Shown here piece after piece: positions 53,401 to 64,000 of a stretch of DNA of 64,000 bases. Source of the stretch: Homarus americanus. Lineage: Eukaryota > Arthropoda > Malacostraca > Decapoda > Nephropidae. The position numbers and the translations under genes were made by a program. Position 1 is the first letter of the stretch. Each line of letters begins with the position of its first letter. The stretch lies in NCBI RefSeq assembly GCF_018991925.1, contig NW_024748870.1, positions 5,633,193-5,697,192 of the forward strand, written 5' to 3'. The notes below the pieces were generated by a model. It did not search any database. It had not been told where the DNA came from and saw nothing but the letters and a program-made list of their open reading frames with translations.

Positions 53401-53690
53401 TAGTACTTGAAATACAATTTATAAACCCTCCCCAAAAAAAACACGGCTGAATTAACACAGATGAGTGACTACAGTTTTCTCACAAGCACTGTAGATAAAC
53501 AACATACTGTACGTTTGTTTTATCCTTTATCATTCATCTTAGAACGTTTAATTGCAGAACAAGTGACTGTCTATAGCTTCTCACGTTCCTAGACAAGTTA
53601 TTATAAGTTAGACCTTCATAATTATCTGTAAATCCCTTTATATGTTAGCACCAATGAACGAGCCTTAAGTATCTTCCTGACGGTGTATAA
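53401..53690. other. AT-rich unassigned sequence
   Basis: Nothing assignable. Confidence 0.45.
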
Positions 53691-53900
53691 AGGAGGCAGA
53701 GGCAGAGTAGATTGGTAGATGTAGGTGGTAGAATAGGCTAGTATATGTAGATAGGAACATAGACTCGTAGATATTGGTGGTAGATTAGACTGGTAGATGT
53801 AAGGGATAGAATCGAATAGTAGATGGAATTAGTAAAATAATCGACCAGATGTACAGTACGTGACAAAGTAGAATGACAGAAAGAATTAGTAGATCATTCT
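53691..53900. repeat. Decayed ~30-bp minisatellite (GGTAGATGTA)
   Basis: GATTGGTAGATGTAGGTGG, GCTAGTATATGTAGATAGG, CTCGTAGATATTGGTGG, ACTGGTAGATGTAAGGG and ATAGTAGATGGAATTAG occur in succession. Confidence 0.75.
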
Positions 53901-54000
53901 CTTCGGTAAACATCGGCAATAGTAGACAGGTGGACACAAACCCTCTATTAAAGCACCACTACCACACAACCACAAATATTGACAGGTAAATCAGTCCTTT

Positions 54001-54190
54001 TTCCCCCTCCTCCTCCTTCTGTTCCTCCTTGTCCTTCTTCTCTTCCTCTTCCTCCTTCTTCTTCTTCTCCTCCTCCTTCTTCTTCTTCTCTTCCTCCACC
54101 TCCTTTTCCCCCCTTATGTTTCTCCTCCTCCTCTTCCTCCTTCTTCTTCTTCTTTTCCTCCTCCTTCTCCTCCTCCTCCTCTTCCTCAAC
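54001..54190. repeat. Polypyrimidine CTT/CCT tract
   Basis: About 190 bp of nearly pure pyrimidine on the plus strand with few purine interruptions. Lys/Glu/Arg-rich minus frames and Ser/Phe/Pro-rich plus frames are artefacts. Confidence 0.92.
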
Positions 54191-54508
54191 CTACACAGCC
54201 GTCAGCATCAGGTCAGGTTTATCACCCATGCTCTCCTTAGGGTCTTAGAGATCATCCATTCCGTCCTACCAAGATATTTGATTTTGTGGGCATTGACTTG
54301 GACATAAGCTCCACCTCGTTCAAGATGCACGCCCGAGTGTCGAGCTGGGGGCGTCCTCTCTCTCTCCCTGGTCGAGATTTGATACACAGATTATTATAAT
54401 GGGGAATGTTATGTTGTGGATCCACTTTAGTTCCTCACAAGTTCTCACGCTTATTTTTTTTTTCAGGGGTTTATAGTTTTTTTTAATGAGTCCCCCCCCC
54501 ACCCCATT

Positions 54509-54512
<4 letters not shown>
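54191..54512. other. Unassigned sequence
   Basis: A C9 run and T10 run (54455-54500); otherwise nothing. Confidence 0.4.

Positions 54513-54557
<45 letters not shown>
54513..54557. repeat. (CA)22 microsatellite
   Basis: Pure CA run. Confidence 0.95.
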
Positions 54558-54559
<2 letters not shown>

Positions 54560-54710
54560 TCAACTAACCCCATAGAAGTACACATTGAAAATAATCAATA
54601 AAATGTCTTTCTTGGGTTTTTCTTGGTCAAATCAATTTACTGTTTATCATTGTTTAGTTACCTGCTTGGCCTGTGTACATTCTTAGTATACCAAGTAGTC
54701 TAATCTATCT

Positions 54711-54711
54711 T

Positions 54712-54750
<39 letters not shown>
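54711..54750. repeat. (CTAT)10 microsatellite
   Basis: Pure CTAT run preceded by a diverged copy (AATCTATCTTT). Confidence 0.95.

Positions 54751-55764
<1,014 letters not shown>

Positions 55765-55808
<44 letters not shown>
55765..55808. repeat. (TC)22 microsatellite
   Basis: Pure TC run. Confidence 0.95.
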
Positions 55809-55809
<1 letters not shown>

Positions 55810-55959
55810 ACTTACGGATCTTGTCTTCGTATGTGTATTGATCTCGCGACATTTAGGGAAAACTCGTTCGTGTTTTTAGCGCCTGGATAATCTGGGATAT
55901 TGATACTTCTAGCTTAATGGCCCAAGAACATGAATAATTCTGCGTTGGCTGGCACTTGC

Positions 55960-56495
55960 TAAGGGTGTGGGCGTGTGTTTCTAGTGGGCGTGTCTTTTTA
56001 GTGGGAGTGTGTCGGCGTGTCCTTCTGGTAGGCGTGTGTGGGAGTGTCCTTCCGGTATGCTTGTGTGGGCGTGTCCTTGTAGTGAGCGTTTGTAGGCATG
56101 TCCATCGAATGAGAGGGTGGATGTGGGCGTGTCTTGTAGGATGGCGTCTGAGAACATGTCCTTCGAATGGATGTAACCTTCCGGTGGGCGTGTCTATCAA
56201 GTGAAAGTGTATTTATGAATGTGGGCGTGTCATCCGTCTTGTGGGTGTGGGCGTGCCCTGTCATTTGTTGTATATTTAGGGGCTTGTCTTTTCGATGAGC
56301 ATGTGCGAGCGTATCCTTCCGGTGGGTTTGTGTCCGGGGTGTGTCCTTCCGATAGGTGTGTGTGTGTGTGTGTGCGTGTGTGTGTGTGTGTGTATGTGTG
56401 TGTGTGTGTGTGTGTGTGGGCGCTTCCTACCATCGAGCACGTCAGAGCTTTCCTTCGCAATGGATAGGCGTGGGCGTGTCCACAGTGGCGGCTTG
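55960..56495. repeat. ~29-bp decayed minisatellite (GGGCGTGTCCTTC) with internal (TG)n
   Basis: GGGCGTGTCCTTC and close variants (GGGAGTGTCCTTCCGG, GGCGTGTCCTTCTGG, GGCATGTCCATCG, GCGTATCCTTCCGG) recur about every 28-30 bp. The GTGTG part of one or more units has expanded to a 64-bp TG/CG run at 56355-56418. Thr/His/Pro-rich minus frames and Cys/Val-rich plus frames are artefacts. Confidence 0.88.
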
Positions 56496-57639
56496 ACACA
56501 GACAGAGATCCATTAAAGCCGTACTCGATACCACTTTTATCGTCACGCAAAACAAATATTTCCTCAGTTCCAGAAAAGCTCACACTCCTAGCAAGGGGAT
56601 AAGCCGATAACCCCGACGACAACTACTATAGGTACCCAACACAACAATATAAGCCGTCGGTCGTTTCTCTCTCTCTATCGGGTATTTTTTTTTTCTCTTT
56701 TCGATATATATGATTTCGTGTCGTGGAGAGCTTCATCCTCCGAGAGCTGTTCTTCCATAAATCTTCTACCCTAAGCTGAGAGCATTACCGAGGATAGAGT
56801 ATCCTTTATCCCTTCCGAAGCAAATTTGTTTTTAACGTTCGACATTTTGACAGAATGGAAAATGTTCCTCACCCCCACATCTCCCCCTCCCCCAAAAAGA
56901 ATTGTTCGTCCTTTTTTCCCCCTATTTTTTTTGTCTTGGGCTGTAATTCGAGCGAGCTGCTGTACCAAACAACATTTGGGCGTGAGTATTGAACAGACAG
57001 GCGACTTGATTATCATGTTCCCGCCATCCACGTTAGTACTATCGTAAAGAGGAACGATCTCATTTTGTCTTTGGTGATATTTCTGGCTATCTTACTGACA
57101 GTGATGCCAGCCAGCCTCCCGCCTCAATAAGCCCGTGCCAGGCTCCACTACTTCACTGTTCACTGCTTCACTCCCTGCACGCAAATATAAAGAATATATG
57201 ACAAGAATCATTATTAAATATTGTATGTAGGTTTTTCTTTTATTACACGATATACAGCTAATAACAACCCTGAGAGGCCACCCGTGGTTGAAGTACCGGA
57301 GAATAGAACTATCTTACCCGTAATTAATTAAATGAAAAATCCCTTTTTCTCCATCGTGAGTCATACGTCACATCGCGATTAATTTACGAATGATTTAATG
57401 AAAGACTTGCAAGTACCACACTCAAACATTCACCGGACGTTGAATGTAAAGCGAGTTATTTTAATCCGTGTTAATTTTGATTTCCTTAACATGATAAATG
57501 ATGATTTTTCGACATAAATTAAGTGTATTCTCAAGTAATAATCACTTAAATAATGTTCACAGTAGCCAAGCACCTGACTACAGTACTTGCCTAACCTCCT
57601 AAAATAACGGAAGAACAGCAAAAAAATATCCCTTTCTCA
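56496..57639. other. Unassigned sequence
   Basis: C-rich run at 56870-56895 (CCCCCACATCTCCCCCTCCC); no gene recognised. Confidence 0.45.
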
Positions 57640-57850
57640 GCTCTGCCTGGGGTAGCGTGGGATGCTCGGAGGGGAGGGGGGAGGGAGTCGCTGGGAAGTG
57701 TCCCGAGAGATCAAACACCCCACTTACCCTCCCCCCTGTCCCCAGTCCTGGCTAGATGGAGCCCTGGACGCAACCACCACTACCCTCCCCACTCACCTCC
57801 TCCCCACACACCTCTCCCCAACACCCAACCCACACACCAGCTCGCCCTAA
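57640..57850. repeat. G-rich then C-rich patch
   Basis: GGAGGGGAGGGGGGAGGGAG at about 57668-57687 is followed by a C-rich, purine-poor stretch (ACCCTCCCC, CACCTCCTCCCC, CTCTCCCCAACACCC) to 57850. Potential G-quadruplex on both strands in turn. Confidence 0.65.
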
Positions 57851-58559
57851 ATATTAAAAAAAAATATATTTATGAATCTATAATGGACTATAAAACACAC
57901 ATGAATTCCAAAGAGCTTACCTGTAGAGGCAGCCGCAGCCAGCCTCTGGGACCTGCCCCGCCACCCCTCAAACTTTTCAAATCTAAATGCATTTTTGTTG
58001 CTGGATCAAATATGCAGGAGATATTCCCATCATTCCTTGGCTCAATTATTTCACGTTCCCTCTATCTACTGGTAAGTTGAGTCAGCGAGTGATATTACTA
58101 GTTTTCTTGCAAAGTAATGCGGGATACATTAATTCTGTATATGAAGAACGACCGGTATATTTAAACGTTCTTGTGACCAGATTTTATAAGACTTCATCGT
58201 AAATCATTTAAATCACTCATGGGGGCATAACTAAACATTTAGCTCATAATCAGTAAGAATGACACAGGTAGATCAGGTATAAATAAAAGTCCAGGTACAG
58301 AGATTTCAACATGACAGCGAGGACACAGACACGACTCAGGATCTACCTACATTATCTCATCACATCGTCTTATATAAAGAAAGTAGAGATGAAGGGAGAG
58401 ATAAGAGAACAGGTAAATCGATTTCAGAATTATAAAGTGCTTAAGTACACAAAATATATCCTAGAACCAGTGTGCATTATCATGGAGTGAAAAATTTAAG
58501 CAACAAATTTTTGACAGGTAGGGAGAGAGTGAGTGAAGAGAGGTAGTGAGTGTGGAGTC
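57851..58559. other. Unassigned sequence
   Basis: No gene; a 65-codon frame at 57883-58080 and a 71-codon frame at 57987-58202 have no recognised domain. Confidence 0.4.
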
Positions 58560-58860
58560 GGGGACCAAGGCAGGCAAAGTTGCATACCAGAGGGCAAAGG
58601 CATGGAGGCTACTTTTGGTCAGTAACCCCCTCCACCACTACCTCTTATCCCCTCCATCCCCCACCACCCTGCTCCCATACCACACCCCTTCAACCCCTTC
58701 CCTCCCCCCCACCACTGACCGCTTGCTTGTCACCAACCCAGCGAAGGAAGGTGGGGTAGGAGGGAAGGAGATAGGGAGAGAGGGAAGGAGGGAAGGAGGG
58801 TATAGGCGACCACCTCACTGTGCTGGACCTTGGCGCTGCTTACCCTCAATACAATAAGGT
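58560..58860. repeat. C-rich then GGAAGG-rich patch
   Basis: C-rich stretch 58626-58725 (CCCCCTCCACC, CCCCCCACCACTG) followed by GGAAGGAGGGAAGGAGG at 58785-58800. It is similar in layout to 57640-57850, with strands reversed. Confidence 0.65.
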
Positions 58861-59020
58861 TGGGAGGCTAAATCCCTCTTGTATTGGTAGGGCTGGAATG
58901 CGTCTCCCATGCATTATCTGAGTCGGTATTTCTTCAGTATTGTACACACGAATTATCACTTGCCTCTGACTAGTGAAATGGGGGTAAGGTAATGTCTGTG
59001 TGTCTGTATATTTGACTGGC

Positions 59021-59024
<4 letters not shown>

Positions 59025-59051
<27 letters not shown>

Positions 59052-59052
59052 G
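59025..59052. repeat. (GA)14 microsatellite
   Basis: Pure GA run. Confidence 0.95.
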
Positions 59053-59229
59053 CATTATGGGTTTTATCATACTGCACCTGAATTCGATACCTGAATCTGA
59101 AGTTTGTGTTGATGTTTTCCGCATGAGTTGTCTGACTTAGTGTGAACCTGACACTCACAGGACTTAACAGTTGCTTGTGTGACACCTGGCGTAGGTAGGA
59201 GATGTAAGGACTGGTCTCATTCAATTTTT

Positions 59230-59840
59230 TTCTAGTATTATTCCTTTATAGCGATGCATTTTAGAAACAAATTGATCTTCAGTGAGTTTGTCTGACTAAT
59301 TCTGATTACTAGTATGTTTTCTAATAACATAAATGAATGACTTCATCGAGGTGTTATAAGAAAGTCTGACTTAAATGATTTTTCTACAAATTAATTGCCT
59401 TCTGTGATGTATTTTGGGTTTAATTTACTGATATATTATCATATTTTTATTTTATTAAAATTTAATTTGGTTGATCTATATTCGAACCAATTTGATTTCA
59501 CTGATTTATTATCTGAGCCAGTTTGACTTCACTGATGTGATCACTGGCAAATTTAACTTAACTGATATGTTCCTTGGAATAGTTTGACGTCATAGTTTGA
59601 TCTCAAGGACTGTTTGACTTCACCCTGCGTTGTCAGTGCCAGTTTGATTTCATTGATTTCATTTGACTTCACTGGATTATACTTTGAGAATTTTTTACTT
59701 CACTAGATTATGTACTCATAAATTTTGAATTCACTATTTATTCTTTTGGGTATTTTTCCATCACCGATGTGTCCTTTGAGACAGATTGACTTCACTGTGG
59801 AATCTTCTTGAATAGTCTCATAAGCCTCCTTACTTTAATC
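59230..59840. repeat. Decayed ~30-bp minisatellite (TTTGACTTCACTGAT)
   Basis: AGTTTGACTTCACTGATG, AATTTAACTTAACTGATATG, TGTTTGACTTCACCCTG, AGTTTGATTTCATTGATTTC, ATTTGACTTCACTGG, TTTTTACTTCACTAG and AGATTGACTTCACTG recur at about 30-bp intervals, clearest at 59485-59680. Confidence 0.8.
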
Positions 59841-60480
59841 CAGGTGATCCCAAACTATTGCTTGGAGCACAAGGTCTAAGACTATCTAAGGGAACACAGT
59901 GGTGCTCGCGAGTAACAGGTTGTGAATACTTGCTCTAATGTTACCAAGGCAGCCTAACTTCCTCTAATTAGTTTCCTGGGGATGTCTAACGCCACAAGAA
60001 TATTATGGTATACATTGACTTAACTAATGTTATTTACAGCATATTTAATTTAATAAAATGAACTTTATAGTTGAATTTGTCTAAGCTATTACATTTGCTG
60101 GTGTACTTTTGGGAGTACCTTTACTTAATGTATTTTATAGTATACTCTGTAATGCCCTTTTAATACACTTCTACTTAATTAATGTATTTTTTGACAGAAA
60201 TTAGTCTTAAGCTACGAATTACACATTTCATCTTCTAGATTAAATTCGATTAAATTGCTTTTCATTGGTTTTAGTTTCTGAGACAACTCTTATGTTAATG
60301 ATACATTATTTCAAAGAACAAAAATGTCTGTATCGCTGATAAAAAAAATTTGAGTTGCGGATTTTTATGGCTCATCGGTGGATTATTTTCTGGGGTATTC
60401 GGATTACCTAAACGTTTGTGGTTAAATACCCGTCTGCTAAAAATTAAAATCAATTATCTAGGAATGTCTGACGTCGATTT
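59841..60480. other. Unassigned sequence, possibly very old repeat
   Basis: TACATTGACTTAACTAATG and TTTACTTAATGTATTTTATAG / CTACTTAATTAATGTATTTT phrases may extend the array to the left, but too weakly to claim. Confidence 0.35.
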
Positions 60481-60484
60481 TAGC

Positions 60485-60870
60485 TTAACATACTCTCTGA
60501 TCAATAATATGCAGTTTACGAGACTCTGTGACCAATAATATTTAGTTTACGAGACTCTATGACCAATAATATGTAGTTTACGAGACACTATAATAATCAA
60601 TAATATGCAGTTTACGACTCTATAATCAATAATATGCAGTTTACGACTCTATAATCAATAATATGCAATTTAAGAGACTCTATAATCAATATTATGTCGT
60701 TTAAGAGATTTTATAACCAATAATATGGAGTTTAGGATACTCTATAATCAATAATATGCAGTTTACGAGAATCTATAATCAATAATATGCAGCTTAAGAG
60801 ACTCTATGATCAATAATATGCAGCTTAGGAGACTGTAATTAAAATATATATAATTTCGGAGACTTTAACA
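60485..60870. repeat. 31-bp minisatellite (~12 copies)
   Basis: Unit contains ATCAATAATATGCAGTTTA and GAGACTCTATA. Two adjacent units near 60601-60655 share a 4-bp deletion (TTTACGACTCT instead of TTTACGAGACTCT), so one was copied from the other. Ends are more diverged. Confidence 0.92.
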
Positions 60871-61077
60871 TCAATATTGTATTATCTAAATGAGTCATGA
60901 GTCTTGAGTGTAGCAACAATAACAAGGACAAGGTGAGGGAGAGTAATTTTAATGAAATATAAAATATATCGATAATATACCATCAGTAATTTGCTATCCG
61001 AAAGACTTTAATGATAACATATCTTTTATTATATAAGGAAGATAGACAACACTGGTATCTGGGAGAGTATAATGTTA
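60871..61077. other. AT-rich unassigned sequence
   Basis: Nothing assignable. Confidence 0.4.
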
Positions 61078-61282
61078 TGCCATCATTCATATATTGCCTG
61101 AATAAGACGTCATTCATATATTGCCTGAATAAGACGTCATTCATATATTGCCTGAATAAGATGTCATTCATATATTGCCTGAATAAGACGTCATTCATAT
61201 ATTACCTGAATAAGACGTCATTCATATATTGCCTGAATAAGACGTCATTCATATATTGCCTGAATAAGACGTCATTCATAGA
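61078..61282. repeat. 27-bp minisatellite (7 copies)
   Basis: The unit contains TATTGCCTGAATAAGACGTC. Seven copies carry only two single-base variants (ATGTC near 61161, TTACC near 61202). It is the most homogeneous array in the window. Nine-codon repeats (IYCLNKTSF) on plus and (QYMNDVLFR) on minus follow from the length. Confidence 0.96.
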
Positions 61283-61553
61283 TTATATATGCATCTAAAA
61301 ACAACTTAACCTAACCATTTACCTGAGACTATAATTAATCTGCCATTATACCAAATTGATGTCAGTGATATTCTGTGTAAGTTAGCATCTGACTTCAATA
61401 ATCTGACATCAATAATTTAACCCACGGGACTGGATTATGTTAATTGACTAGTTAAGGTCAGTGATTAGTGTCTTTTCAATCATTTAGAAACGATAGTATA
61501 ATGAGTAAAGACGATATATATTTCTTGTTTATTTTTGTTATTATTGTTAAAAT
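61283..61553. other. AT-rich unassigned sequence
   Basis: Nothing assignable except a TAACCTAACC patch at about 61306. Confidence 0.4.
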
Positions 61554-61739
61554 GAGACAGACAGACAGAGACATAGGCAGACAGATAGATAAAGAGACAG
61601 AGATAGACAAAGAGAAGGAGAGAGAAATATTATGACAGGTCCTGAGAAAAAGAGAAAGAAAAGGGGAGACAAAGGAGAGAGAGAGGGATCGAGAGAATGG
61701 AAGACAGAAACAAAGAGAACTGGAGAAGAAGATATGCGG

Positions 61740-61781
<42 letters not shown>

Positions 61782-61798
61782 GGGAGGGAGGGGGGAAG
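61554..61798. repeat. Polypurine tract with (GA)n
   Basis: About 245 bp of mostly GA/GACA/GAAA sequence with a pure GA run at 61744-61770. It begins with GACA repeats and ends with GGGAGGGAGGGGGG. Confidence 0.9.
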
Positions 61799-61959
61799 GT
61801 TGAACATCGGCATTCTCGTGTCTGTCTGGATGCCTTTAGTAATACGTAACCTTAAGATGTCGTCAAACAAGTGACTAACAACCTCAGGAACCATAACGCT
61901 TATAATTTTCCGAATATTATCATATTATCTTAGAATAAATCTGAGAGTCTGATGTTGTG

Positions 61960-62125
61960 ATTTAATGCCTAGGACAATTTAGGGTTAATAACTTAATGTC
62001 TAGGAGAGATTGATGTTATGATTTCATGTCTGGGAAGGTCTGATGTTCATTTTTCTAGAGGATTTTAGTTTACACATTTTGAGGGTTTTAGTTTCAGGGT
62101 CTTAGTTCACACCATGGGAGGGTCT
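61960..62125. repeat. Decayed ~35-bp repeat
   Basis: GTCTGATGTTGTGATTTAATGCCTAGG, AATAACTTAATGTCTAGGAG, GATTGATGTTATGATTTCATG and GGGTTTTAGTTTCAGGGTC / GAGGGTCTTAGTTACG recur with ~30-40 bp spacing. Confidence 0.5.
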
Positions 62126-62344
62126 TAGTTACGCAACGTCAGGAGGCAGTCTAACACCAATACTAAATTTCTTGAGACCGTCTGCTAGGAGGCCGGTCAC
62201 TGACATATTAATTACATCGCGAGACAATCTCATATCAAATATATTGTCATAACCTTGATAGAATTTTGCCCGAGATGTTCCTATACCCTTCAAGTTTTGC
62301 TTGTTATAGTGCTCACTAATATATAACTTGGAACGGTTTTACAT

Positions 62345-62805
<461 letters not shown>

Positions 62806-62894
<89 letters not shown>
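62806..62894. repeat. (AT)44 microsatellite, right of fold-back B
   Basis: AT run of 89 bp adjoining the right arm. Confidence 0.95.
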
Positions 62895-62897
<3 letters not shown>

Positions 62898-63654
62898 ACA
62901 CTCTGATCACTTATGTAATACCTTAGACAACTTATATCAATTTCTTAAGCTGTTACAGTATGGCTTATTTTCCCATTTGTAAAAAAAAAATGTTTCCACC
63001 AAGAATCACTAAAGATGGTAGCAGGTCGACAGTACGTCATACTGGCCTCCTAGAGCCAGTTTTACATAACACTGTTCTACTAGAGACCAATGATATGTTG
63101 TTTGGGAGAGTCTAGTGTCTAATACTTAGCTAATATACAGTATATAAATTACGATATTCTAGAGGTAGCTGTGTGTTGCCTGAATTCGGGAGAGTACGGT
63201 TTGTTTTGCATTAACTTTCTGGTGAGTTAGTGATACTTGTCTTATTCTTACTCCTACTCTTACCGACAAACCTTTCATACGTACACTGCTGGAGGAACCC
63301 AGAATTACCTGAAAAGAAAGAAATGTAAATGTGAATAAATCAAATACACTTCTCATTTTTATTTTATTTAAGTTAATTATATACTGATTCACTCAGATAG
63401 TGATTCAGGGAAGATACAGGTTATATATATATACACATATTCCTAAGCTGTAAGAACACTTTCAGATTTAAGTTCGCTATTAAGGTTGACGATGAGAATA
63501 TTATTGTTTATAAGTTATCTGTATTCCTCACCGCTGACTGCTCCCTATGTCTGTATATGATATACAAATGGAAAAATGATGCTTACAAAACACCTCACAA
63601 ACATGGTATATTTTACAATGTATAATCAATAGTGAATTAAGCACAACACCTAAT
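62895..63654. other. AT-rich unassigned sequence
   Basis: No recognised gene. A 77-codon minus frame (63159-63392) has no family resemblance. Confidence 0.45.
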
Positions 63655-63790
63655 TATAAGGGTGTAGTACTATTATTGTTGGTATTTTTATTTATATTAC
63701 TACCGTTATTTTTTTCACTATTATTATTCGTATTAATATTAGTATTATTTGCATTTTTATTATCAGTACTATTATCATTAACACTCTTAT
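63655..63790. repeat. Cryptic (TTA)n region
   Basis: TATTATTG, TTATATTACTACC, CTATTATTATTCG and GTACTATTATCATT interleaved; an old TTA/TTATTT microsatellite. The Asn-rich minus frame (63654-63947) is an artefact. Confidence 0.75.
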
Positions 63791-64000
63791 TAGCATAGAT
63801 AAAACTACTGATGAATTTATTGTATAGATTTTCCAAATAAAATATTTTCACATAGGTCCGAGTCTTACACAATACAGCCATCATACAAGTGAAGGAGCTG
63901 TCTCTTCCCTGATGAATACTATCACCCAAGACACTGTATAGAATCAAGACATGTTTAACTATTCACCACAGAATGAATCTGTCTTTGAATATTGTCCCTT
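63791..64000. other. AT-rich unassigned sequence
   Basis: Nothing assignable. Confidence 0.4.

Noticed and set aside
53959..54189. Lys/Glu/Arg-rich ORF resembling a nuclear acidic/basic repeat protein
   Set aside because: Translation of the homopurine strand of a low-complexity tract.
63654..63947. Asn-rich 97-codon ORF
   Set aside because: Its Asn repeats derive from the degenerate TTA/ATT microsatellite; the rest shows no domain.

Overview
The window is non-coding eukaryotic DNA made largely of tandem repeats. It has no prokaryotic gene layout and no reading frame whose protein family I can recognise. About seventeen (AT)n tracts, most of 70 bp or more, numerous (AC)n/(TG)n tracts, several (AAT)n tracts and degenerate TTAGG-type repeats (39780-39893 and, inverted, 21168-21217) suggest an arthropod, most plausibly a decapod crustacean. 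That placement is inference from repeat character, not from a marker gene.

Layout. 1-5.7 kb: AT-rich sequence with small microsatellites and a polypyrimidine tract. 5.87-7.71 kb: one long locus built from 16-bp units, with strongly decayed flanks around two young bursts and a 317-bp duplication of array plus spacer. 7.7 kb: a decayed tRNA-derived SINE-like unit ending in (AC)n. 8.4-9.3 kb: a 21-bp minisatellite. 10.7-11.0 kb: a 76-bp tandem triplication. 13.5-13.7 kb: a GC-rich patch followed by two TATA boxes. 14.2-15.1 kb: a 19-bp decayed minisatellite. 17.9-19.3 kb: a 28-bp minisatellite with a 140-bp higher-order period and a decayed tail. 21.8-22.2 kb: a decayed ~38-bp array. 26.3-27.0 kb: (TG)n alternating with a CATGCATG/CACGTG core. 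30.1, 37.7, 45.3 and 62.5 kb: four members of one element family, three of them fold-backs with different hairpin tips. 49.0-51.5 kb: a 2.5-kb GC-rich 21-bp minisatellite, young in the middle and decayed at both edges. 52.1-53.4 kb: a 30-bp array decaying to the right. 56.0-56.5, 59.2-59.8, 60.5-60.9 and 61.1-61.3 kb: further arrays of about 27-31 bp units.

Long frames inside the arrays (up to ~400 codons) come from repeat units lacking stop codons and are not evidence of proteins. The longest frame in non-repeated sequence is a 147-codon ORF at 9786-10229, about what chance allows. Three or four GC-rich patches (13.5, 27.3, 48.1 kb and others) could hold an exon or promoter, but nothing proves it.

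The most interesting content is (1) the fold-back element family tied to (AT)n tracts and (2) the full series of minisatellite ages in one stretch, from near-identical arrays to sequence where the period is barely legible.
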